The notes under the pieces: generated by a model
Seen by the model: the letters and a program-made list of their open reading frames with translations, nothing else
The model's database searches: none
Told to the model about the DNA's origin: nothing
Made by a program: the position numbers and the translations under genes
Shown: piece after piece, positions 24,903 to 32,384 of the stretch
Layout: every line of letters starts with the position of its first letter
How positions within the stretch are numbered: the first letter of the stretch is position 1
NCBI GenBank assembly: GCA_964436865.1
Contig: CAYTFK010000041.1
Span: 1 to 32,815, forward strand
Origin: JAXGPP01 sp964436865
GTDB lineage: Bacteria > Planctomycetota > Planctomycetia > Pirellulales > Thermoguttaceae
Length of the DNA stretch: 32,815 nucleotides
Reading direction: 5' to 3'

Positions 24903-27900
24903 TCAGCATGATCCTTGGCGTTGGCATGCGACTGCCAGTGGCGGTCGAGCGGGCTGCGGCTTGCTATCCGGGCGGGCAGGCCGCGGATTGTCGAAGCGGC
25001 GTGGGACGGGTGCCAGCCGCCGCCGCAGTTCGGCGGCTTCCCGGGCGGCCGATTCCGCCGCGCGGTCCTCGTACCGCAAAGTGTAGTCCCTGGCGAGGTC
25101 GTCGTAGGCGCCGGCCAGCCAAAGGACGTGAAACCCGTTCGGAGGCCACGCTTCCCGGACGAGAGTCGCCGCGCGGTCCAACTGGCGGCGAGCCCGATCG
25201 ACCTCGGAGCGGGCCAGTTGCAGTCGGCCGAGCAGAAGCAGGCTGCGGAACAACTCGTCGCCGTAGCGGCCGACGGCGGGGAACTGGCGCACGAGGGCTT
25301 CCGACAAGGCAACACTCTGCTGAGCGCGACGAACGGCCTCTTCCCCGCGGGCCGTGCCCAGCCGGCTCTCGGCCAGCGAACGGGCGCAGAAGGCCAGCGT
25401 CCAGCGGTGCTCCGGCACGTCGGGGTAGGAGGCAACCAGTCGCTCGAGCAATGTGACGGCCCTTTCCAGCCGTTCGGTCGCCGGCAAGCTTTGCCCTCCA
25501 GGCTGCGGCGGGCCGTTCGACAGGGCGTACACCATCGCCAATTGGGAGACATACGAGGGCTCGTCGGGGAAATCGGCCACCAGGCGTTCCAGCATTTCGA
25601 TCGTCGCCTCGATGTAGTCTTGGGCTTCGCGAGACTCCTCCCAGCGTAAGCTCTGGAACGACCAGCGGGTCGCCATCCACAGGTGCTGGCAGCACTGGGC
25701 CATGGCGAAGCGGTACTCCCGGTTCGTCGGATCCTCTTCCATGAGCGATTTGAGTATCTCCTGTGCCCGTTGCCCGCAATCGACGGCATCCGAAGGCCAT
25801 CTCCACCCTTCATACTGCGAGGGAGGCTCGAGAGGCCGCAGCAGCGCCACCATCGCCATGCGATCATAGGTGCGCGCGAGTTCAAACCGAGTCTCCGACA
25901 TCGCCGCCATGGCGGCCGGGGCGGTGGTCAGGATGCGGGCCGCCTCTTCGTGGCGTTCGATGGCCTCGGCAAGGTGGTTCGAATGCGCGGCGAGCCGGCC
26001 CAGATCGTTGTGGACGGCGGCCAGACCGAGCACGCTTTCGGCGGCATCCGGGCTCGAGCGGGCGAGCAGCGAAGAGATATCCAGGGCGCGCCGAAATGCG
26101 CTTTCTGCCTCGTCGGTCCGCCCGAGGAGCTGCTGAATCTCTCCCACTCGGCGATACGCCCTGGCCGTCTCGCGCTGCCAGCGGACATTGTCTCGGTTCG
26201 CATCGGCGAACTGGTCGTAAAACTTGAGCAGGCTCTGCAGCACGGTAGCGTCCTTGACGCTGACGCCGGTCGGGCCGGTGACGGGATACCACGCCTTGTC
26301 AGACCACTGGTCGAAAAGCTGCGACGAAGCCGAATTGCCGATGCGGGAGAAGACCTCTTCAAAGGCCGCGGCGGCGAGTTGCAGATTGGCGTCGGAACGG
26401 TCACGTTGATGCTGCGCCTGCGAACGCAGGGCCGATTCTCGCGCCAAGGCCGCCGTCCGCAGGGCGTAGCCCACCGACATCATCACGGCGATTGTCACGA
26501 GCAGGGCCAGAGCCACCGAACTTACAGCGGCCAGCGCCGGATTGCGGCGACACCACCGCCAGGCGTGACCCAGCCAGGTCGTACGCCGCGCGAGGATCGG
26601 CCGATCGGCGAGGAACCGCCGCAGGTCGCCGGCCAATTCGTCGGCGGTCTGGTAGCGGCGAGCAGGCTCGCGGGAAATCGCCTTAAGGATGATCGTTTCC
26701 AGATCGCGAGGAATGGCTCGATTGATGGTGCGGGGCCGCGGCGGGTCGCGATCGGCGATCTGGCGATAGAGCTGGTGGCGGCTTTCCTCGTCGAACGCCG
26801 GGCGAAGCGTGAGCAGTTCGTAGAGCGTCAGCCCGAGGCTGCAGACGTCGGTCCGCGGGTCGGCCGCTCCCTGCAATTGCTCCGGGGCCATGTAGCGGAG
26901 CGTCCCTACCATGTCGCCGGGGTCGGTCACGTCGTCGTGTCCAGCCAGTTTGGCCAATCCGAAATCGGTGATCCATACGGTGCCAAAATGGTCGAGCAGC
27001 AGATTGGCCGGCTTGATGTCGCGGTGCAAGACGCCTTGGCGATGGGCGTAATGGAGGGCGTCGGCAACCTGAATTCCCACGCCGGCAACGCTGCGCCAAT
27101 AGGCCGGACCGATGACCGGTCCAGCAGCCCTCTTCTGTTGATCCCGGTTCGAATCGTCAACGGTCGCGTTTGCCGGCGGTACAGCGGCGGTCGGCTTCGC
27201 CTGGAGGACAGGGAAGTCCGGCGCGGTGGCTCCATCGTCAAGATCGGGGGCCGCCGGCCGCGGCGAAGCGGGTCCGAATCGGCCGACGAGCATGGTCCAC
27301 GCGACGCGCCACGGCCCGGGAACATGCTGCCGGGTGTCGCGCCCGCCTTCATCCCAGGCCGAGTTGCCCCAGTCCGCTTCCGCACCGTCGCCAGCAAGCA
27401 GTTCTCCGATCACGCGGTCGAGACTGCATCCGGGAATAAACTGCATCACGTAGTAGTGGACCGACTCACATTCGCCGACGCCGAAGACCGGCACGATGTT
27501 GGTGTGGTGCAGCCGCGCGGCGGCGCGAGCCTCGCGCCGGAAGCGGGTGAGCGCCTCGCGCGACGCCAGCAGCGTCTTCGGCAGCACTTTGAGGGCAACG
27601 CGGCGCCCCAACGACTCCTGAACCGCCTCATAGACGATGCCCATCCCGCCGCGCCCGATTTCGCGCACAATATGGTAATCACCGAGCCGCTCCGGCGCGG
27701 CCGCGAGGTCGGTTGGCGCAACAGCCATCTTCCGGCCATCGTGCGAAAACGGCTTGAGGCCCTCCAGGAGCAACAGCGTGGGAAACAGGTCGCGGATGCG
27801 GCCGGCCCACAGCGGGTGCCGCGCGGCGTAATCGGATATGGATGGGCTTTCGCCGCGTCGGCGACGGGCAAGGAATTCTTCGGCCAGAAGTTCGACCGGA

Positions 27901-27926
27901 TCACGATGGTCGTGCGACTGCCTCAT
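24903..27926 (-). CDS. membrane-anchored Ser/Thr kinase with TPR-like sensor region
   Basis: The 1007-aa protein starts at an ATG with GGAG eight bases upstream, 29 bases after the sigma factor stop; the frame continues upstream but there overlaps the sigma gene. Residues 84-440 hold the kinase: GRGGMG (91-96), VALK (K113), HRDIKPAN (301-308), DFG (321-323), APEQ (347-350). A poorly conserved insert of about 90 residues (178-268) separates the lobes. A transmembrane helix (about 464-487) follows, then a long helical region (about 550-960) rich in A/E/R with TPR-like turns (RVGEIQQLLGRTDEAESAFRRAL), probably outside the cytoplasm. All kinase residues are intact. It very likely works with the adjacent ECF sigma factor. 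Confidence 0.93.
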   Translation of the reverse strand: MRQSHDHRDPVELLAEEFLARRRRGESPSISDYAARHPLWAGRIRDLFPTLLLLEGLKPFSHDGRKMAVAPTDLAAAPERLGDYHIVREIGRGGMGIVYEAVQESLGRRVALKVLPKTLLASREALTRFRREARAAARLHHTNIVPVFGVGECESVHYYVMQFIPGCSLDRVIGELLAGDGAEADWGNSAWDEGGRDTRQHVPGPWRVAWTMLVGRFGPASPRPAAPDLDDGATAPDFPVLQAKPTAAVPPANATVDDSNRDQQKRAAGPVIGPAYWRSVAGVGIQVADALHYAHRQGVLHRDIKPANLLLDHFGTVWITDFGLAKLAGHDDVTDPGDMVGTLRYMAPEQLQGAADPRTDVCSLGLTLYELLTLRPAFDEESRHQLYRQIADRDPPRPRTINRAIPRDLETIILKAISREPARRYQTADELAGDLRRFLADRPILARRTTWLGHAWRWCRRNPALAAVSSVALALLVTIAVMMSVGYALRTAALARESALRSQAQHQRDRSDANLQLAAAAFEEVFSRIGNSASSQLFDQWSDKAWYPVTGPTGVSVKDATVLQSLLKFYDQFADANRDNVRWQRETARAYRRVGEIQQLLGRTDEAESAFRRALDISSLLARSSPDAAESVLGLAAVHNDLGRLAAHSNHLAEAIERHEEAARILTTAPAAMAAMSETRFELARTYDRMAMVALLRPLEPPSQYEGWRWPSDAVDCGQRAQEILKSLMEEDPTNREYRFAMAQCCQHLWMATRWSFQSLRWEESREAQDYIEATIEMLERLVADFPDEPSYVSQLAMVYALSNGPPQPGGQSLPATERLERAVTLLERLVASYPDVPEHRWTLAFCARSLAESRLGTARGEEAVRRAQQSVALSEALVRQFPAVGRYGDELFRSLLLLGRLQLARSEVDRARRQLDRAATLVREAWPPNGFHVLWLAGAYDDLARDYTLRYEDRAAESAAREAAELRRRLAPVPRRFDNPRPARPDSKPQPARPPLAVACQRQGSC

Positions 27927-27955
27927 GGCGGTTTCTCCAGTCGTGGCCCACTGGG

Positions 27956-28579
27956 TCAGGATCCCGATAAACCCGGCGTATCGGCGATGGCCTTCTTCAG
28001 TCGTTCCAAGGCCCGGATGTAGCGTTTGCTGGCCGCGGCGGGCGTGATCCCGAGTTCGGCGGCGGCCTCGTTGTTGGTGAGTTCTTCGAGGTGGCGTAGC
28101 GAGAGGATCTCGCGGTCCAGCGGTTCCATGCCGTCCAGCAGGGCCTGCAACCGCGCTTGAAGCTCGATCCGGGCCGCGGCCAGGCTGGGACTCGTCAGGT
28201 GTCCGGCAAACTGCATCGAAGCCGAGTTGGAGCAAACCCCGGGGATCGCCTCGCGGCGCAAGGGGACTTCATGCCGGGCGTCGCGAATTTGCGCGCCGAG
28301 GTGCCGGCGATGGGTGGCCATCAGCCGCACACCGGTGAGGAAGCGGAGCCAGAGGAACGGCGGCATGGGGGGCGCGGTCAGATAATCGTCCAGTTGGCGG
28401 GAGGCGTCGAGAAACGCCTCCTGAAGCACGTCGGACGGATCGACTCGGCCCATGACCCTCTGGTCAAGGCGCAGGTCGACCATTCGGCGGAGCCGCTGGC
28501 GGTGTTGCTCGAAGAAGTCCGCCAGCGCAGCGTCTCCACCGCGCCGCAATTGTGCTACCAGATCGTCGCCGTCTGACAT
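27956..28579 (-). CDS. ECF-type RNA polymerase sigma factor (kinase-linked)
   Basis: The 207-aa protein has region 2 at about 15-95 (FFEQHRQRLRRMVDLRLDQR, DVLQEAFLDASRQ, FLWLRFLTGVRLMATHRRHLG) and region 4 at about 140-197 (LDREILSLRHLEELTNNEAAAELGITPAAASKRYIRALERLKK, a helix-turn-helix). Region 3 is missing, as in ECF sigmas. It sits upstream of, and in the same direction as, a Ser/Thr kinase with a transmembrane helix. That is the known planctomycete arrangement in which the kinase, rather than an anti-sigma factor, is thought to control the sigma factor. No anti-sigma gene is next to it. No ribosome site was seen before the ATG. Confidence 0.95.
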   Translation of the reverse strand: MSDGDDLVAQLRRGGDAALADFFEQHRQRLRRMVDLRLDQRVMGRVDPSDVLQEAFLDASRQLDDYLTAPPMPPFLWLRFLTGVRLMATHRRHLGAQIRDARHEVPLRREAIPGVCSNSASMQFAGHLTSPSLAAARIELQARLQALLDGMEPLDREILSLRHLEELTNNEAAAELGITPAAASKRYIRALERLKKAIADTPGLSGS

Positions 28580-28850
28580 GAGAAGGGTGCCACTGCTCTA
28601 TTCCTGAACGAATCTAACCCCGATCGCCGCCTTGCGGACCGGTCGCCCCCGGAAATTTCTGCGACCCCTACCCCCAGAGAGGCGTTCGCCGTGGCTCGCG
28701 ACTGAAAGCCAGCGGCCAATGTCTTGAACTGGTGGCAGTTCGCAAATCAGTTATCGGGGCAACAACAGGGAACTTCTTTCGTGACACCCTAGAAGGGGGC
28801 AGGCGGAATCGACTCGTCGCGCGGAGCCTGGCGAGTACGGAGAACGGGCG

Positions 28851-29861
28851 ATGACGAGCTTTTCACAAGTTTTCAGGCTGATCTATGCCGTAGCGGTGGT
28901 GCTGGCCCTTGCGCCCGGCGGGGCGAATGCCCAGCGGCCACCAATCGAGGCCGGGTTTCTTTTCTCTGAAGGGGAGTATATCGCACCCCCCTATGCGATC
29001 AACCAAGTGGGCGACGAAATACAGGTTAACGGGCGGCTGGTCTTGAGCATTCCGCCCCTGCAAGGGCCATGGCGGCGGTTCGCGCCGCCCAAGGGAGTAG
29101 ATCACTGGCTCACGACTGATCTGGCGACGCGGCTAAGCAACGACAACATCGTCATGGTGCGCGACCACAAGCATACGCTTCGATTCGACCAGCATACTCA
29201 ACAGCAGGACATTCTTGCGGCATTGGCCGATTGGGACTCGGGGTCGAAACGCGACATCGCCGAAGCAACACTGATTGGGGCAGTTGCCAATGATGTGGAT
29301 GCCGAACCGTGGCGAGAATGGTTTCGGTCGTTCGAGCCGCCACGAGACCTGGTGTCGCGTGCCGAGAAGGTCTTGGCTGAGGCCGAGGCGGTGGTACGGG
29401 CCAACCAGGCGCGCCTGGATTGGCAGCGCCGGCTGGAATCGGCGATCTACGGCCTGACGGTGGCAGCGATGGTCGTCTCGGTGTTTGCCTTGGGGCATCT
29501 GCTGTCGATGCGTCCGCCGGTGGGAGCCCGCTGGAACGAGCTGGACACAGCGCGCGACGGGACGAGGCCGATGATCAAGTCTCTCGGCCTGATCGTCCTC
29601 ATGTCGGCCTTCGACCTCTGCTGGACGCTGCGGGCCGCCGGGCACGACAGTTTTCGCGAGCTCAACCCGATCGGCAGCGACATGCTTTCAACCCCGATGG
29701 GGATGTCAGCGTTCAAGGCGAGCGCGATCTTGCTGAGTTGCCTGCTGCTGCTCGCCCTGCGGCGCTACCGCGGCGCTCAGACTGCCACCTGGTGGATGTG
29801 CCTCGTTTGCACGCTGGTGACCTTCCGCTGGCTGATGTTCGAATCGATGTTCCTGAGCTGA
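28851..29861 (+). CDS. signal-peptide protein with DUF5658-like membrane C-terminus
   Basis: The 336-aa product has GGAG eight bases before its ATG and a signal-type start (LIYAVAVVLALAPGGANAQ). Residues about 30-165 are soluble and carry no motif that I know; about 168-195 form a charged helix. Helices follow at 198-219, 241-263, 284-304 and 312-332. The last part contains SAFDLCWTLRAAGHDSFRELNPIG, the D..xT..E.NP pattern of DUF5658, whose function is unknown. The gene is divergent from the sigma factor, so it shares the 271-base space 28580-28850 with it. It may be under the same sigma factor, but that is inference. It converges with the second Gfo/Idh/MocA gene. Confidence 0.7.
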   Translation: MTSFSQVFRLIYAVAVVLALAPGGANAQRPPIEAGFLFSEGEYIAPPYAINQVGDEIQVNGRLVLSIPPLQGPWRRFAPPKGVDHWLTTDLATRLSNDNIVMVRDHKHTLRFDQHTQQQDILAALADWDSGSKRDIAEATLIGAVANDVDAEPWREWFRSFEPPRDLVSRAEKVLAEAEAVVRANQARLDWQRRLESAIYGLTVAAMVVSVFALGHLLSMRPPVGARWNELDTARDGTRPMIKSLGLIVLMSAFDLCWTLRAAGHDSFRELNPIGSDMLSTPMGMSAFKASAILLSCLLLLALRRYRGAQTATWWMCLVCTLVTFRWLMFESMFLS

Positions 29862-29896
29862 ACAGGAACAAGCTCCGCGAAGAGTCCCGGAAGACG

Positions 29897-29926
29897 ACGA
29901 TCCACCGGGATCGCCCGGTGGATCGT
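29897..29926. terminator. long hairpin between convergent genes
   Basis: A 13-bp perfect stem (ACGATCCACCGGG / CCCGGTGGATCGT) encloses an ATCG loop. It lies in the 87 bases between two converging stops. There is no T-run, so it may be a protein-assisted or bidirectional terminator, or an mRNA-stabilising structure for both transcripts. Confidence 0.6.
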
Positions 29927-29948
29927 TCGCGTCACCGTGAAGAGCGAC

Positions 29949-31262
29949 TCAATAGGGCTTGTACACGCCCGGCATGGGGAAGGGATAGAAGCCGTCGGGG
30001 CCAGGCACATGGCGAGGCTTGGCGTCCCAGGCTATCTGCTCGGGGTGCTCATCGGGGCCCTTGGCGACGGCGTCGTCCCATTTGACAATCTGGCCCGAAT
30101 AGGTGGCCATGCGGCCAAGGACGGCCGTCATGCTGCTCACCGCGCCAAACCAGCCTTCGTTGATCCGCTGATCTTTGCGAATCGCCTTGATCAGGTCGAT
30201 GTGTTCCTGATCGTAAGGGTTGCCGCTCTCCAATTCGGGCCCGCCGCCGGTGGCCACGCTGCGGCTCCCCTTGGAGCCGTGCGCGAATTCGTTCACCTGG
30301 TCCCAGGTGCCGGTGATATGGCGGCTCTGGCTGAAGACCTTGGTGCCGTCGGCGTAGGTGAACTCGACGAAGTGATGGTCGAAGATGTCGCCGTAATTGC
30401 CCGGATTGACGCGGCCGCCCATGCCGTTGGCCTCGACCGGGTGCGCGTCGCGAGGATTGCCGTCCTTGGCCATCACCCAGTTGGCAATGTCGATATTGTG
30501 GACGTGCTGTTCGACGATGTTGTCGCCATAGAGCCAGACGAAGCAGCCCCAGTTGCGGATCTGGAACTCCATTTCCTTGGGATCGTTCTGCGGCCGCGGG
30601 CCGAGGTCGCGGGCACCGCCGCCGGAGCCGTTCCAGTAGACGCGCAGAAACTGGATATCGCCCAGCGCGCCCTCGTGGATCTCGCGGACCCCCTGCATAT
30701 AGCTCGCCTGATGGTGACGCTGCAGGCCGACGACGACCTTCAGGTTCTTCTCGTCGGCCAGCTTGTTGCTCTCGACCATCGAGCGATAGCCGGGCGCGTC
30801 GGTGCAGCAGGGCTTTTCCATAAATACGTGCTTGCCCTGCTGGACAGCGTAGGCGTACTGCACGGGACGGAATCCCGGCGGCGAAGCCATGAGCACGAGA
30901 TCGATACCGCAGTCGATCGCTTTCTTATACGCGTCGAGGCCGACGAACACGCGGTCGGGAGCGACGTCGACTTGTTCCGGGTAGAGCTTCTTGAGTTGGT
31001 TCAGCGCGCCGGCGGCGCGATCCTCGAAAGCGTCGGCCAGGGCGACAAGCTTCACCTTCTCGCCGATCGTCTTCTCGACGTTAAGGCAATTGGCCGCCGC
31101 GCCCGTGCCGCGTCCGCCGCAGCCCACGAGCGCGATCTTGAGAACATCGCTGCCCGCCGCGTGCGCGCCGCGGGAAATGCCCAGAGATGTCACGGCGGCC
31201 GCTCCCGCCACCAGACCTGATGTCTTGAGAAAGTGCCGCCGCGAAGATCGGTTCGGCTGCAT
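29949..31262 (-). CDS. Gfo/Idh/MocA family oxidoreductase with intact Tat signal
   Basis: The 437-aa product begins at an ATG with GGAG seven bases upstream. The frame could extend further but that part has no signal logic. The N-terminus has a twin-arginine signal (SSRRHFLKTS, then AGAAAVTSLGI and an AHA site), so the folded protein is exported. The Rossmann site ALVGCGGRGTGAA lies near 44-56 and the EKP motif at 149-151 (FMEKP). A typical family tail (GPDGFYPFPMPGVYKPY) ends the protein. It is clearly related to the copy at 17398-18705, but with EKP intact. Such secreted members are numerous in Planctomycetes; the substrate, likely a sugar, is not known. Confidence 0.92.
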   Translation of the reverse strand: MQPNRSSRRHFLKTSGLVAGAAAVTSLGISRGAHAAGSDVLKIALVGCGGRGTGAAANCLNVEKTIGEKVKLVALADAFEDRAAGALNQLKKLYPEQVDVAPDRVFVGLDAYKKAIDCGIDLVLMASPPGFRPVQYAYAVQQGKHVFMEKPCCTDAPGYRSMVESNKLADEKNLKVVVGLQRHHQASYMQGVREIHEGALGDIQFLRVYWNGSGGGARDLGPRPQNDPKEMEFQIRNWGCFVWLYGDNIVEQHVHNIDIANWVMAKDGNPRDAHPVEANGMGGRVNPGNYGDIFDHHFVEFTYADGTKVFSQSRHITGTWDQVNEFAHGSKGSRSVATGGGPELESGNPYDQEHIDLIKAIRKDQRINEGWFGAVSSMTAVLGRMATYSGQIVKWDDAVAKGPDEHPEQIAWDAKPRHVPGPDGFYPFPMPGVYKPY

Positions 31263-31628
31263 AAGTACGCTCCAGGATGGACTACCGGTGAAAGGGAATC
31301 GCCAGCTTGGCTTGGGCGGCGAACGTCCCATCAATCTAGGCCTCCGCCGGATCCGACACAAGAGGCGAGATTGCCGCGGAAACCCATGCAAGGTTTCGAA
31401 AAGGGATCCGCGTGCTCCGCCCGGAAGGCATCCTCCAGACTCGGGCGAGAGCCCAAAACGAGCCAGTTCCGCGGTAATCCGCTGTCACCCATCGTTGAGG
31501 GGGCAATACTAGCCCCGAACCTTGAGCCAGGGTATGAAAGAAGGCTACTTGGAATACCCGGCGACTGTCGACAATCGTTCGCTGCGAGCGATTCAGCGCC
31601 GGCAAGGCATCTTCGAGGGGATTGACCG
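31263..31628. other. intergenic region, 366 bases
   Basis: This is the divergent space before the LTxxQ gene and the second Gfo/Idh/MocA gene, and it should hold both promoters. Its minus strand carries a low-confidence fragment resembling the end of a formylglycine-generating enzyme (listed separately). Apart from that I see no gene, RNA or strong hairpin. A purine-rich GAGGGG lies eight bases before the ATG at 31629. Confidence 0.4.
31331..31470 (-). pseudogene. possible decayed end of a formylglycine-generating (SUMF1-type) protein
   Basis: One minus-strand frame ends at a stop and reads VLGSRPSLEDAFRAEHAD, PFSKPCMGFRGNL. The spacing resembles the C-terminal motif of FGE/SUMF1 proteins, roughly 'VLRGGSW-x-x-D-A-F-R-x-R-x-A-x-R-x-P...-x-GFR-V', with the RGGSW part broken. 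No start, ribosome site or upstream FGE domain is visible, and the same frame runs antisense into a real gene. It may be chance in GC-rich DNA. Confidence 0.22.
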
Positions 31629-32171
31629 ATGAGGAAAGCTGGCATTGGGTTGGTGGTAGCGATGGCCATGTTGATGGCGGCGGTGGCGGTAGCGCAGGAT
31701 AAGCCGAAGCAGAAAGGCAAAGGGCCCCGGCTCACCCCGACATCGCAGGCCATGGTGAGGATAGACAGGCTCCGCGAGACGCTCGAAGGGATGGATCTCA
31801 CTGCCGAGCAGAAAGAGAAACTCACGGCGCTGCGCGACAAGCTCGGCCCGAAGGCGGGCGAGATTCTCAACAAGATCCGCGACGTGCTCACCGAACAGCA
31901 GCGGACCGCGGCTGAAGAGGCCATGAAGAGCGCCCGCGAGGCTGGCAAGAAAGGGCGCGACGCGATGCTGGAAATCGAGGCGGCGATCCAGTTGACCGAC
32001 GCCCAGAAGGAGCAACTGAAGGCGATCGACCCGGACCTCGCCGCGCTCAACAAGGAGGCGATGAAGGAGGTCATGGCGGTCCTCACGGCCGAGCAGAAAG
32101 CCACGCTCAAGGAGAAGATGAACGTCGGAGCGAAGAAGCCGCAGAAGGAAGCCTCCGCCGAAGCGAAGTAG
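31629..32171 (+). CDS. periplasmic LTxxQ-motif (Spy/CpxP-like) protein
   Basis: The 180-aa product has a signal peptide (GIGLVVAMAMLMAAVAVAQ) followed by an almost fully helical, charged mature region with no cysteine. It carries four LTxxQ-type motifs: LTAEQ (57-61), LTEQQ (87-91), LTDAQ (122-126) and LTAEQ (152-156), each followed by basic-acidic heptads. LTxxQ proteins include Spy, a periplasmic chaperone, and CpxP/ZraP-type stress modulators. Here four motifs in 180 residues suggest two tandem hairpins. The ribosome site is GAGGGG. A hairpin follows at 32205. The regulator is unknown, and no Cpx-type two-component system is in the window. Confidence 0.78.
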   Translation: MRKAGIGLVVAMAMLMAAVAVAQDKPKQKGKGPRLTPTSQAMVRIDRLRETLEGMDLTAEQKEKLTALRDKLGPKAGEILNKIRDVLTEQQRTAAEEAMKSAREAGKKGRDAMLEIEAAIQLTDAQKEQLKAIDPDLAALNKEAMKEVMAVLTAEQKATLKEKMNVGAKKPQKEASAEAK

Positions 32172-32204
32172 AATCCTGAGATACCGTCGCTCGATCATGC
32201 ACAC

Positions 32205-32236
32205 CGGGGCCACGCCGTCTTGCGCGGCGGGCCCCG
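32205..32236. terminator. GC-rich hairpin after the LTxxQ gene
   Basis: CGGGGCC-A-CGCCG pairs with CGGCG-GGCCCCG to give a 12-bp stem with a single bulged A and a 7-base loop, 33 bases after the stop. A short weak T-rich stretch (GTCGTTTCC) follows. It is a likely terminator, though not a textbook one. Confidence 0.55.
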
Positions 32237-32384
32237 ATGTCGTTTCCAGGCGGATGTCACCGGAGACTCCAGCCGCAAACCGCCTGATCTCTGAATTCCA
32301 TCCGCCACGGCCTTGCAGGCCGCGCGCCGCTCCGCCATGCTACTGCCGGATAGACTCGAGGCCCTTGTTTCTGAAGGACTCGCC

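Noticed and set aside
25683..28022. A 779-codon plus-strand open frame opposite the TPR-tailed kinase
   Set aside because: The minus-strand kinase has every catalytic motif. The plus-strand frame shows no domain, signal or ribosome site and is a GC-bias shadow.
27927..28235. Upstream extension of the TPR kinase frame
   Set aside because: It overlaps the sigma factor gene in another frame and lacks kinase-family features; the ATG at 27926 has a good ribosome site.
28769..28795. GGAACTT resembling the -35 element of an ECF promoter before 28851
   Set aside because: No matching -10 element was found at the usual 16-17 base spacing, and a five-base match is weak evidence on its own.
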